A DNA stretch of 64,000 bases from assembly GCF_030913635.1 (NCBI RefSeq), contig NZ_CP133188.1, forward strand, positions 2,108,001-2,172,000. The letters run 5' to 3'. Shown here piece by piece: positions 35,704 through 44,723 of this stretch. This stretch comes from Sedimentibacter sp. MB35-C1. GTDB lineage: Bacteria > Bacillota > Clostridia > Tissierellales > Sedimentibacteraceae. The notes below the pieces were generated by a model. That model was given only the letters and a program-made list of their open reading frames with translations. It was not told where the DNA came from and made no database searches. The first letter of the stretch is position 1. Each line of letters opens with the position of its first letter. The position numbers and the translations under genes were made by a program.

Positions 35704-35817
35704 TCATGTGTCTTGTATATATTTCATGTCAGTATTCTTTTCCTCGGATATAGTATGTTTTGGGATAACGTATTTCTTGAATACATCAAGATAGTTATTC
35801 AAAGCTTTTTCTTTACG
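35704..35817 (-). pseudogene. C-terminal coding fragment of unknown gene
   Basis: A minus-strand frame encodes KEKALNNYLDVFKKYVIPKH and ends DMKYIQDT then stop at 35704-35706. It opens directly after an in-frame TGA, and the upstream frame would continue as YENDV with a one-base shift. Likely the tail of a disrupted gene; no family recognised. Confidence 0.3.
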
Positions 35818-35928
35818 TCATTTTCGTATATGTTGATTTATGTACTTAGATCAACAATTATGAGCTGTTTATGCTTTTTATAAATTCGGAAATTGTAATA
35901 TTTAAGTATATTTCAAAAAGGCGAAATT

Positions 35929-36036
35929 ATGGCAGTTGACTCTTTTTTCCAGAAGTACTTGTTAATCATCATTATATCGATTATGCTTATTTTTGCAGGT
36001 GTTTATAAAAATAAGAAATTTTATTTTCAAAAATAA
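35929..36036 (+). CDS. Possible 35-aa single-helix membrane peptide
   Basis: Short frame MAVDSFFQKYLLIIIISIML..FAGVYKNKKFYFQK: one hydrophobic helix flanked by charged ends. AAAGGCG stands about six bases before the ATG. It lies 55 bases before a membrane-anchored gene on the same strand. The coding status is uncertain. Confidence 0.35.
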   Translation: MAVDSFFQKYLLIIIISIMLIFAGVYKNKKFYFQK

Positions 36037-36091
36037 TGCTATTTACTTACATATCCGCCACAAATATATGAAAGGAAGATAGATACAAATA

Positions 36092-36619
36092 ATGAAGAAG
36101 AAGGTATTAATAATATGCTTAGGTTTGCTTTGCTTTGTCATAGTAATTACTATAGCCCTGTTCTTTATCCCTATAACAAAGAATATAGACACACAACTCA
36201 CTGGCAAAATAGTAAGTTTTTATGATTCTTTTGAAGATAATAATATTGATATAATTTTATCGGGAGAGTTTAAAAGCTATATATTTGGTCAGAGTTCTTT
36301 CTCAGGTAACATTCAAATCAACAATGCAGATGCATCACTTAGTAGCGGTGGTTATGTAGATATTCTTTTTAATAATAATATTGGGCTTCTTGAGTACTTG
36401 ACTTTTAGTAATGGGGAAATAACTGGGCAATACTTGGGTCGTATATGTACAAAAGATTTTAATTCGCTTCTTATTTTGCTTTATGATGAAAACTCAATAT
36501 ATAATTCTAGATACACTGCATTTATTTGTGCACCAGCTACATCTATAGAGGAAGCAATAACTATTGCCAATAAGTTAAGCCAAGACAATTGGATGAATGA
36601 TATTAAATGGGAAAAGTAA
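36092..36619 (+). CDS. Membrane-anchored protein of unknown function
   Basis: 175 residues with one N-terminal membrane helix (about 5-27) followed by an extracytoplasmic domain rich in Ser, Asn and Ile (SSFSGNIQINNADASLSSGG, FSNGEITGQYLG). GAAAGGA precedes the start. It overlaps the C39-like gene by 13 bases, so the two are translationally coupled and probably work together. No family recognised. Confidence 0.65.
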   Translation: MKKKVLIICLGLLCFVIVITIALFFIPITKNIDTQLTGKIVSFYDSFEDNNIDIILSGEFKSYIFGQSSFSGNIQINNADASLSSGGYVDILFNNNIGLLEYLTFSNGEITGQYLGRICTKDFNSLLILLYDENSIYNSRYTAFICAPATSIEEAITIANKLSQDNWMNDIKWEK

Positions 36620-37179
36620 AGATGTTACCAGTTAATTTAAATATTAGCGTACCGTTTAATCAATACTCTACAAATATTAAAAACTTGAACTCAAAGTTTG
36701 GAACAGCATGTAAAGCATTCGCCTGTGCGGCTATTTACTCTTATTATACTCAAAAGCTAATAAGTCCATATTGGTTTCCAATTGAATCTAATGGATCATA
36801 TAATCTGGACATTAAAACACCAATAGGACAAATAACTAAAAATGCATATAAATGTTTTGAATTTGTCAAAGTATCGACAACAGCTTTATCCGACATAAAA
36901 TCAACATTAGAAGCAGGTAAACCTATATTAATATGCTGTTCATTAAGCGGTGAAACACATTGGGTAGCAGCCTATGGCTACAAAAATAACTGTGCAAGCA
37001 AATCAGATATTTTGGTCGTAGATTCAGTAAATCTTAATAAAAATGTAGAATATGGTACTGCTAAGTATCAAGATGGGGCAACGGATTTGGATTTATCCGA
37101 ATCAATGAGGATAAATTTAGGAAGCGGTTCCACTTATGCAATACAAAGTGCATGGACAATCAATATAAGGAACAACTAA
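36607..37179 (+). CDS. C39-like papain-fold cysteine peptidase domain protein
   Basis: 190 residues. A Gln near the N-terminus (PFNQYS), Cys in FGTACKAFACAAIYSYY, His in GETHWVAAYGY and an Asp in ILVVDSV occur in the order of the Peptidase_C39_2 family, so a thiol peptidase or a degenerate relative is likely. Unlike most bacterial C39_2 proteins it has no signal peptide, but the preceding coupled gene encodes a membrane anchor. Start at 36607 (overlap) or 36622. Substrate unknown; the two-gene unit might process a peptide or act as toxin/modulator (speculative). Confidence 0.55.
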   Translation: MGKVKMLPVNLNISVPFNQYSTNIKNLNSKFGTACKAFACAAIYSYYTQKLISPYWFPIESNGSYNLDIKTPIGQITKNAYKCFEFVKVSTTALSDIKSTLEAGKPILICCSLSGETHWVAAYGYKNNCASKSDILVVDSVNLNKNVEYGTAKYQDGATDLDLSESMRINLGSGSTYAIQSAWTINIRNN

Positions 37180-37405
37180 GTAAAATAAATATCTATTTTA
37201 TACATCACATCAAGGATTAAATAGCGGTTGAAAATAATAAAATTACAAAAAGCTATGACTATAATTTTAAAGGTATAGTTTTTTGTAATTTTAATAATTT
37301 TTTTAGGAGATATGTGTTTTTACAGATAATAATTATTTGTAAATTAATATTTCATATTTCTAAATATAGTGCTAAAATTACCTTATAATTTGTAAGGAGG
37401 ATGCC

Positions 37406-38503
37406 ATGAAACGATCTAAAATTATTTATGCATTGATTATATTACTTATATCGGCTTTGACAGCTTGCAGTATTAACAATAAAATTAAAGATACTGACAA
37501 TAATATTGCTGATAATAATGTTGCAGAAGATGACAATACAAACAAAGAGGTTATTACAGATAATGATGATTCTGACGAAAATTCGGAAGGTCCATTTGAG
37601 CCTATTGTAATTAACACGGATATTCCCCCAACCTACAGTGTAGTTGAGGATTCAGTGAGAAAATTGGCAGGCAATTCTTATACTTTTTATAGTTTGTGGC
37701 CCACTTTGAAATTATCGTCCAATGACGAAATATACCATGCAAATGCCTATTTTATTTCTATTCCTGAATATTTAGAGTTTAATATAGATACTTCGTTTTC
37801 AATTATTCCTTGGGGTGATTCCTATAATTTTCCCGAGCTGCCCCCATCTTCCTTTGTAGAATTAGCATTGAAAGCAGGGAAGCTCGGTACCTATGATGCG
37901 GAAAATATTATACGAAGTAATGGGAATATTGTATACAAAATATCTGATACGGAATATTTATTTTTAGAAGAGGAAATTTATCCTGATGCTGATTTGGGTT
38001 TTTGTGCCGTCTTGGTATTGAGTTTTACTACCATTCCTACTTCCGAAGATTTGGATGTTATGTGTAACAGTTATTTAGCTTCCATTTCAGGAGACAGTTA
38101 TTTATGGAGAGTGGATTTAGATCGTAATTCTTTATATTATGCTATATATAGTGGGTTAACAGGTTATTATCCAAAAAACTATATTGCAATCTATTGTCCC
38201 AGATATCCTTTAGATTCCTGGGATGAATTTAAAATGACTATTACAGATTCTACAGACAATATTTTTGATGATCTAATTACATTAACTGATTTTCCGAAGG
38301 TAGATTTCGAGGAATATATTTCAGAAAATGAATATGTACCATATACCTTAAATGAGCGCCGTGTTTATGGAGAAGATGAATATCCACAAATATATAATTA
38401 CAGGATATATCAGATTGCTGAAAACAGATACCTTCACTTTTACTTTTCTCATTCAAGAGGTGTTGGGGATATGTATAGTCAAGGATATTTAAATAATAAA
38501 TAA
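37406..38503 (+). CDS. Lipoprotein of unknown function
   Basis: 365 residues, AAGGAGG site. Signal peptide with lipobox LTAC (Cys at residue 21), then an Asp/Asn-rich linker (about 22-65, NNIADNNVAEDDNTNKE) and a globular domain of about 290 residues with several aromatic-rich strands. The linker suggests a surface-tethered protein. No family recognised. It would be processed by LspA. Confidence 0.75.
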   Translation: MKRSKIIYALIILLISALTACSINNKIKDTDNNIADNNVAEDDNTNKEVITDNDDSDENSEGPFEPIVINTDIPPTYSVVEDSVRKLAGNSYTFYSLWPTLKLSSNDEIYHANAYFISIPEYLEFNIDTSFSIIPWGDSYNFPELPPSSFVELALKAGKLGTYDAENIIRSNGNIVYKISDTEYLFLEEEIYPDADLGFCAVLVLSFTTIPTSEDLDVMCNSYLASISGDSYLWRVDLDRNSLYYAIYSGLTGYYPKNYIAIYCPRYPLDSWDEFKMTITDSTDNIFDDLITLTDFPKVDFEEYISENEYVPYTLNERRVYGEDEYPQIYNYRIYQIAENRYLHFYFSHSRGVGDMYSQGYLNNK

Positions 38504-39218
38504 AGACAAGGATTCCAATAATAGGCAAAGGCAAGGAAGGCAGGGGAAGGGATGTCAAGGGGACAGGGTTGTTGACACTACGCCTTTTGAATTACTCCTC
38601 TGTTTACCCCTGCTAATCTTCAGATTTGGTTTACAGATAAATTGTGATTTGTTTTTTATATGTTTGTGTTATCCTTTCCTTTCTGACAGAAGAATGGAAT
38701 GTATGTATTTATACATAAATACTGCATAATTATTACCGAAGATTTATGATTTTAATAAATGGGGTAATTCCAATGAAATTTTAATTATTGAAAAAAGTTT
38801 TTTGAAAGCTTTGTCAATATGTTAAACTGAACTTCGGGTTTTTTCAAGAAATAATTTTTGAGAAAATGTATAAAATTATATAAATTTATACATTATTATC
38901 TTTTCCGCACATATTTCTGTTAATGAAACATATTGTACCATTATAGGAATGACGCGGGGACGGGGTTGTTGACATCAAAGCAAAGTATAGGTTATACAAG
39001 CACAAGTAAGAAGCTATATGATACGGCTTCTTACTTGTGCGCTCAGATTATTTTTGATTTATATATATATTTATATGATTTATTAAGCTTGCCCGTTTAT
39101 ACTTACTGTAATCTGGCGGCTGTATCCCATATCCGAGAATTTGAAAAAGCGTCAAATGTCCGCAGTAAGGAAAGTATTATGTCAGAGCTTATAACTTCAA
39201 GGACGGATCAACGAATTT
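38504..39218. other. About 715-base region without a supported gene
   Basis: Contains AAGGGGACAGGGTTGTTGAC at 38558-38577 and a similar GGGGACGGGGTTGTTGAC at 38957-38974 (shared repeat), and a perfect 15-bp hairpin GCACAAGTAAGAAGC (39000-39014)/GCTTCTTACTTGTGC (39026-39040). An open frame near 38933-39232 starts in the repeat and is probably not a gene, although its tail (SHIREFEKASNVRSKES) could be a fragment. Confidence 0.5.
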
Positions 39219-40250
39219 TTACTTACTCATAATAAAATTTAAGCTGAAATAAGTCTCCGGCGCATTCTCTTCGGAAAATAGAAATTGAGATGACCTGTCT
39301 TTGTAGCCATAATATTCTGTATCACATGTAAAGGTAATGCCGGCCTCTTTAAAATGAAAATCTTTAAAAGTCCTGCTTTTAATTTGCTCTTCTATTTTAT
39401 TTGGAATTTTTGAATACAGCTTCATTTCGTCCTGTGCTCCGACAAAAGCAAGGGAAGCGAGAAGCATTTGCGTATCATAAGGACTTAGCACCCCTTCGCT
39501 GTTTTTAATTTCAATCGAAAATGAAACCCCCGTAACATATCCGTTTTCTGTTGTAAAATGATATTCGGGCTTTTCTGCATGACCGATTTCAACGTATACA
39601 ATACCGTCAGAGTAATTTTTCGCCCATTTTCCGTTTTCGTCCAAGTATTCATTGCTATAATCAATATCAAAATATTTCATATAATAATTATAGTTCTCGG
39701 CAAATTCCGCTATTGTCAGATCACCTCGGTTGGGAGGCAGCTGCTTTGCGAAGACTATCGTGACAAAAACAGCCAGCATAGCTGCATGGGCTCCGATATA
39801 AAATATACTCCGATACCACTTTGTATCCTTGATGGTATAAGATATGGATTCATCCCATGGCTGAACTTCTTTCTCACTGCACAGCTTGTAGCTGTTCCAG
39901 AGACGGACAAGATTGTAGATTGGAATATAGTATCCCATTCCGGCGCCTATAAGTCCCCATGTTCGATCCAACCCTTCTTTATAGGAAAGAAGACTGCCAT
40001 CAGGATTTTCTATCCGTAGCCCTAGGAGTGCCTTTCCCGGCGTAGTTCCAAACAAATGCAGCTAAAGCGGTTCCAAAATCAGCATCACAATAATAACCAC
40101 AAAAGAATCAAGAATATTTCCCAGATTGCTTCTGGACGTTAAATTCACATGAAAGGTAAATGCAAGAAAAGCAGACCAAAGCAGACGGTATATAGAAAAG
40201 TCTAACATTCTGGCAAAATGATATTGCTCAATTTGAAGAAAAAGACACAC
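39219..40250 (-). pseudogene. RDD-family membrane protein interrupted by an amber codon
   Basis: Two adjacent minus-strand segments in one frame: 40250-40065 encodes FARMLDFSIYRLLWSAFLAF..VVIIVMLILEPL, then TAG (40062-40064), then LHLFGTTPGKALLGLRIENP and about 270 residues to the stop. ARMLDF and FGTTPGKALLGL are the RDD signatures, and they lie in the order and spacing expected of one protein. The 5' end is also cut: the frame begins next to TGTGGGGACGGACC (40252-40265) without a proper start. A single substitution or a sequencing error could explain the amber; the missing 5' end argues for a real pseudogene. Confidence 0.75.
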
Positions 40251-40447
40251 TGTGGGGACGGACCTTGGAGTGGGTTTTTGCTGTGTTCATTAAACACTTG
40301 ATGTTAATAACATTGTAACACATAAAATTATGGATACAAATATAAAGGAAAGTGTAGACAATGCTTTTATTACATATATTTCTGGCATTTTTAGCAGATT
40401 TGGTTTATATTATTAGTAAGATTTCATGAACTAAAAAGGTGTAGGTA

Positions 40448-40681
40448 ATGATTAAAAATTATTTAGAGTTAAATAAATGTGAGGAAGAGAGATTCCTCCA
40501 ATTTATAAATAGAAATAAGATAAATAAAATATCTTTTCATGACATGGACAAACAATTAAAATCTGAAGAATTTGATTTTGGTAATGGAGTTATTGTAAAG
40601 GTCAAAACTCATTCCGGAGACGGACCTCGGAATGAGTTTTTTACTGAATGTATGATATACCTATGCCTTGAGGAAATGTAA
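40448..40681 (+). CDS. Short hypothetical frame running into a repeat
   Basis: 77 residues, the first about 55 (MIKNYLELNKCEEERFLQFI..FDFGNGVIVKV) look coding; the rest is read through the hairpin at 40604-40640 carrying GGAGACGGACC. Probably an N-terminal gene fragment truncated by repeat insertion rather than a working gene. No family recognised. Confidence 0.3.
   Translation: MIKNYLELNKCEEERFLQFINRNKINKISFHDMDKQLKSEEFDFGNGVIVKVKTHSGDGPRNEFFTECMIYLCLEEM
40604..40642 (+). terminator. Terminator-like hairpin with GGAGACGGACC loop
   Basis: AAAACTCATTCCG (40604-40616) pairs with CGGAATGAGTTTT (40628-40640), followed by more T. The loop is the same GACGGACC word seen in the other repeats of this region. 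Confidence 0.65.
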
Positions 40682-41286
40682 ATACATCCAAAGGGTCATG
40701 CTTATCCTTTATTTTCTTTAATATATCTGTATGCTTTCCATAATATTCCTCCTTATAACAGTCCAGGCATTTATAGGGGAAATTCACATAAGAGCCATCA
40801 GTCATGCATTCAAGCTGAGGGAATTAATTTTTTATCCAGTCTCTGTTGACTTCGGCATATTGCTGCTCTTCCCATGTTGTTTCCAGCCATATGATATATT
40901 GGGCATTACGATAAAAAAATGCCGTAGCATCTGTTTCGACTTCCGATACTCTGCCTCCCAGTGCATACATTGATATTCCTGTAAATACAGAACCAGGCGG
41001 GCGCTTTGCGATTAATCCTGCAAGCTTTGTAAAGTTATCCCATGTTAAGTCCCTTAAAACAAATCGGCTTGCAGATTGAAATTTTTCATATGGAGGATAT
41101 GAGCTGCCGATGATAGTAACAGCCTCAAGAAACGTAACATATTCTATATTGAATTTTGCTTTGTTCAGGCGAAGAAAATCGTCGATGATCTCCAGTGCCT
41201 CTTCCGGCATGCCCGAAATTATATACCTGATTGTTGGTTACACCGCTTTCAACATGCAAACAGTTTGAATTTTCATCAATATACAT
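40641..41286 (-). pseudogene. Berberine-bridge FAD oxidoreductase, internally deleted
   Basis: Minus-strand relic. The right part (about 41286-41225) encodes CLHVESGVTNNQVYNF, typical of the N-terminal FAD-binding-4 domain. After a frame change comes the distant C-terminal part (EEALEIIDDFLRLNKAKFN.. IIWLETTWEEQQYAEVNRDW), then an in-frame TAA, then the conserved BBE tail GSYVNFPYKCLDCYKEEYYG..LKKIKDKHDPLDVFTFPQ. The central FAD-binding and substrate region is missing, so the gene was destroyed by an internal deletion plus point changes. Confidence 0.75.
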
Positions 41287-41292
41287 GCTGTT

Positions 41293-41517
41293 CTATGTGA
41301 TATTGGTTCCTTTATCCTTTATATTGAAACGTTTTTTAGCTGTTTCCAAATCCATATTGTTGTCAACAAATTCGCTTTGCCTGGATGTTAAGCTTCCTAT
41401 GTTTTCCGCACCGGATCTTACGATAGAAAGCTCCCTGGCAATCTCTGCCTTCATTTGATTCAAGGATTTTTTTGCTTCGGGGGATGCCGTTGTTTTGCTT
41501 TTTAAATTATCAGACAT
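41293..41517 (-). CDS. Alpha/beta-type small acid-soluble spore protein
   Basis: 74 residues, AAAGGA before the ATG. SASP coat forespore DNA and protect it from UV and heat. The family blocks are visible: SPEAKKSLNQMKAEIARELSI and GSLTSRQSEFVDNNMD (the germination-protease site region is in the first block). Monocistronic on the minus strand between two pseudogenes, yet itself apparently intact. It supports an endospore former. Confidence 0.85.
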   Translation of the reverse strand: MSDNLKSKTTASPEAKKSLNQMKAEIARELSIVRSGAENIGSLTSRQSEFVDNNMDLETAKKRFNIKDKGTNIT

Positions 41518-41649
41518 TTTATTTTCCTTTCTTAATTAAAATATTTATTTTATTATTGTCTGATTAAGCAAAATTAATCGAAAAATATGAATATTAGAAG
41601 ATTACTTTTAGATGGCAGCAGCATATCCTTATATCAATAAATCCCTGTG

Positions 41650-42127
41650 TCACCATTGAGCCCGGAAGATTATTTCCTTTGCTTTGCAGCATGCTTTAAT
41701 ATCATTTATGGTTTGTTTAAACAATTCCATAAATTTCTCATCTGTATTAATTACAATTTCTTTTATTTCTGATTTCATTGACAGAGCATTTTCAGACTTA
41801 TACTTTCTTGTATTTGCAATAATCTCCTTAAGTTTTTCTCCGAAAAGGATAATATCATTATCAAGAGATTCTTCAGTTTCCCAATACAAGTTGTGTATAG
41901 AAATACTGTTCTCATTTTGTCTGAAAAATTCCTGATAAATATATTCGGTTATGTGAGGAACATAAACGGCATACAGTTTTAATGTATTGAGCATGCAATA
42001 ATACAGGGCATATTGTGCTGAATGCCGTTCTTTATATCCATGTAATTCAGGCTGGTATAAACGTTCTTTAACAATTTCAAGATAATAGTCATATAAATCC
42101 ATGCAGAAAATCATAGTTTTTCTGCAT
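41650..42127 (-). pseudogene. Valyl-tRNA synthetase relic lacking the catalytic core
   Basis: Behind a T-box leader and GGAGGTAGG, the ATG at 42125-42127 begins MQKNYD, a typical ValS N-terminus, but the reading then jumps in another frame to the C-terminal anticodon-binding domain (LYDYYLEIVKERLYQPELHG, VYVPHITEYIYQEFF, ENSISIHNLYWE). About 600 codons, including the HIGH and KMSKS motifs, are absent. The remaining frame of 154 residues could still be translated from internal starts but cannot charge tRNA. Confidence 0.75.
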
Positions 42128-42204
42128 GGTAATACCTACCTCCTAAAAATTTTAAGAACACAAAATCACAGCTTTGTTCACCAAATTATTTGCTCGCTGT
42201 CGCT

Positions 42205-42373
42205 CACATAAAACTCCGCCCTAAGCTTTTACATTTGCTTAGGGCGGATTGTATGCGTCCGTGGTACCACCTAAATTCAGATGTGAATCTGCACTCTGCC
42301 AGTACGGGATAAAATGCGCTATCCGATACTGTTTTCCTTTTAACGGTGGAAATTTCCGTTGAAGTCTACTAAG
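42205..42373 (-). ncRNA. Truncated T-box leader (tRNA-responsive) of the valS relic
   Basis: Minus strand: AGAGTGC, then the T-box core GGTGGTACCACGG (42271-42259), then the terminator hairpin CCGCCCTAAGC/GCTTAGGGCGG (42247-42237 and 42226-42216) followed by AGTTTT. Upstream stems (AACGG/CCGTT; CAGTA..GGATA/TTATCC..TACTG) look like stems II and III. Stem I with the specifier codon is missing; the MITE-like repeat (42376-42495) begins where it should be. Confidence 0.75.
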
Positions 42374-42375
42374 AT

Positions 42376-42495
42376 TTGGACAATTTCAAAATACATATAC
42401 TGTTGTATTTAAGTAATGTTGTCCAAGCTTTCCTTATAAAACTTTCCAAAGGCTCCATAAAATTGAACTTTTTTATGATTTAAATCGTCTATATA
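42376..42495. repeat. Partial copy of the MITE-like repeat
   Basis: Same orientation and interior as the copies at 32597 and 34672 (GGACAATTTC..AAATACATATACTGTTGTATTTAAGTAATGTTGTCC..TAAAATTGAAC..TCGTCTA). Terminal inverted repeats are not preserved. It truncates the T-box leader. Confidence 0.6.
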
Positions 42496-42667
42496 AATAC
42501 AGAGTGAACGTCTCATGCTAAATAAACAGAAAGCGATAGTAGCGATATTAAGAAAGAGATAATTTTGTTTACTTCAATTTTTATTTTTAATATGTTAAGT
42601 TATTGAAAACAAATTGGCTATTGCAATTTATAAATCCTACAAACAATTAAATTCAAGGAGGAATTGT

Positions 42668-43237
42668 ATGATTCAAAAAGGAGAAGGTAATAGATTGAAA
42701 TTTAGCATGAAAAAAATATTTACTCTATGCGCTGTCTTGCTTGCGCTTGCATCAAGCGGTTGTGCTGTGAACGAAGAAGCAAATTCTCATGAACTTGCAG
42801 AAAAATTTGTATCAGAATTGTATACTGTAAACAAAAAAGAAATTGAAAGTTATAACAATTTATTAAAAGCAAATGCGGAGGATGCTTTAAAAGAGGCTAT
42901 TGAAGACATATACAAGGATATTAGGATTTTGATGTCAGACGAAGCGTATGAGAAGTTCACTGCAAACAGGACAGGGGTTAGGTTTGCTGAATTCTGCTCT
43001 GAAAATAACTGTTACATAGAAATTAAAGAAACGATTCTTTCCGAGAGATCAACTAATGAAAACAATAATGAAAAAGGATATAATTTTGAAGTCAAATTAA
43101 ATATTGTATCATCTAAGGATGGAGCAGAAGAGGAAGATGTTGCGGAAGGAATAATTCAACTTACAAAAGAAAATGAAGAATGGAAAGTTTCAGGATATAG
43201 AGATATCAAATTGCCTGAAGCAATAACAAAAGAATAA
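42668..43237 (+). CDS. Lipoprotein of unknown function
   Basis: About 189 residues from the ATG at 42668 (AGGAGG just upstream); a later ATG at 42707 would also keep the signal peptide. Lipobox ASSGC after a hydrophobic stretch (IFTLCAVLLALASSG). The mature part is helical and charged (HELAEKFVSELYTVNKKEIESYNNLLKANAEDAL), ending in a small beta segment. First of four adjacent exported-protein genes (42.6-45.8 kb), separated by 26-120 bases, perhaps one unit. Confidence 0.7.
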   Translation: MIQKGEGNRLKFSMKKIFTLCAVLLALASSGCAVNEEANSHELAEKFVSELYTVNKKEIESYNNLLKANAEDALKEAIEDIYKDIRILMSDEAYEKFTANRTGVRFAEFCSENNCYIEIKETILSERSTNENNNEKGYNFEVKLNIVSSKDGAEEEDVAEGIIQLTKENEEWKVSGYRDIKLPEAITKE

Positions 43238-43263
43238 TGGCATGAGGGTGAGAGGAGGACTGT

Positions 43264-43998
43264 ATGCAGAAATATAAAAAATTTATCGGTACTATAGTAT
43301 TTGCAATATTTACGCTGCTGTTTGCTTTTTCATTTGAGTTCATAGGCTATGGAAATTCTGCAGAACCGCCGTCGATATTAATTATAGTTCCGAATGCAAC
43401 CGATGAGATGAGTATAAAATTGAATTTAGAGGATGGCGAACATGAAGCAAGAGTAACGGATAAGGTTATAGAAAAATATTATGCTTTTTATTCAAGTGCT
43501 ATGTTTAAAAATACAAATGTTTATAGCTTTATTGTCAGTACGGGAGAGGACAGTTTTGAAGTCGAATTGGATAAGCCAATTAAAAACTATAACAATGTTT
43601 ATACACTGGATTTGAAATCTCACACTTTGACAGAAGGGAAACTGTTGTCCAGATCTGTCATGCTTGTTTCGATGCGGATAGTCTTGACACTTGTCATTGA
43701 AGCAGCTGTATTTTGGAGTTTTGGATTCAGGGATAAAAAATCATGGAAAGTTTTTTTAATCATAAATTTTGTAACGCAAGGAGCGTTGAATATCTGGATA
43801 AACAGCTTTACGCCAATTACAAGCTATGTTATTTTCACTCTGATATTTGGCGAGTTTTTTGTGTTTATTGCCGAACTTTTTGCATTTTCGCTATTCTGCC
43901 GGGAACATGGACGTTTAAGAAAGATACTGTATGTTTCAGTCGCAAATTTTGCAAGTCTGATTTTGGGTGGATACATAATAACAGTGCTGCCTATTTAG
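43264..43998 (+). CDS. Membrane protein with N-terminal extracytoplasmic domain
   Basis: 244 residues: one N-terminal membrane helix (about 7-27), an outside domain of about 100 residues (PPSILIIVPNATDEMSIKLNLEDG..) and four C-terminal hydrophobic helices (about 132-240). GAGAGGA precedes the ATG, 26 bases after the preceding lipoprotein gene. No family recognised. Confidence 0.65.
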   Translation: MQKYKKFIGTIVFAIFTLLFAFSFEFIGYGNSAEPPSILIIVPNATDEMSIKLNLEDGEHEARVTDKVIEKYYAFYSSAMFKNTNVYSFIVSTGEDSFEVELDKPIKNYNNVYTLDLKSHTLTEGKLLSRSVMLVSMRIVLTLVIEAAVFWSFGFRDKKSWKVFLIINFVTQGALNIWINSFTPITSYVIFTLIFGEFFVFIAELFAFSLFCREHGRLRKILYVSVANFASLILGGYIITVLPI

Positions 43999-44120
43999 AC
44001 AGAATAATTTTCAATTAACTGCTCAGATTGAATAAAATAAATACTAAGAAAGAATTATATTGTGAATAATGGTTTGATCGATCTTGCAGGTCTGAAATAA
44101 AGTTGAAACGGAGGAATGGT

Positions 44121-44723
44121 ATGAAAAAAATAGGTGGTATATTATTAGTGATAGTAGTTACATCCATCTTAACTGGCTGTAGTGCTCCTTTAATGGAAAC
44201 TGATGCTAAGGAAAATATGTTTATTAAATCAGTTGCTTTATCCGAAGATGAAAGAATCAAAACCCCGATTGTTGGTTTCCTGCCCAAAATATATGAATAT
44301 TCTGTAGATGAAAGTATCAAAGCTATGATGATTGAAGTAATAGATTATACAGATACATATAATCCAATAGTTGTTAACAGTTATGCTTATAAATTGTATA
44401 AAGAATCAACAAAAGGAAGAATTTATATAATTTATTATCCTGATGAAAATGAGTTGAATATTGAAATTAATTCAAAAAAAAGAAAAGATAAAAATTCAAG
44501 TGTTCTGTATGTCTATGATAAGAATGATTCATATGCAATGTCTTTCAACAATGAATCAGTTATTAGGAAAGAAGAGGCAATACCCTTGATTGCAATACTA
44601 TATGCGGATTCTTTTTCGGAGGTAGATAGGTTTTTAAATAATCCCAAAAAATACAGAGGATATTATAGTACTGCATATCAAATTAAAATAACTTTTTTTG
44701 ATAAGGATTTAAATAGCAATTAA
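44121..44723 (+). CDS. Lipoprotein of unknown function
   Basis: 200 residues from the ATG at 44121 with GGAGG at 44110-44114; the in-frame TTG at 44103 precedes the ribosome site and is rejected. Lipobox LTGC (IGGILLVIVVTSILTGC). The rest is charged with YIIYYPDENELNIEINSKKR and a KVDRFLNNPKKYRGYY-like tail. No family recognised. Member of the exported-protein group. Confidence 0.7.
   Translation: MKKIGGILLVIVVTSILTGCSAPLMETDAKENMFIKSVALSEDERIKTPIVGFLPKIYEYSVDESIKAMMIEVIDYTDTYNPIVVNSYAYKLYKESTKGRIYIIYYPDENELNIEINSKKRKDKNSSVLYVYDKNDSYAMSFNNESVIRKEEAIPLIAILYADSFSEVDRFLNNPKKYRGYYSTAYQIKITFFDKDLNSN

Larger units (their letters stand above)
35160..36091. other. About 930-base region of repeats, hairpins and fragments
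   Basis: Contains a perfect palindrome, CCCTTTGACACC direct repeats, three further hairpins with a micro-ORF, a second copy of the AGACATGGG repeat (35679-35716), a minus-strand coding fragment and a very small membrane-peptide gene, each listed separately. No full-size gene. Confidence 0.6.

Noticed and set aside
38933-39232. 99-codon plus-strand frame
   Set aside because: Starts at TTG inside a GGGGACGG repeat region, includes a perfect hairpin and has no ribosome site; at best its tail is a gene fragment.
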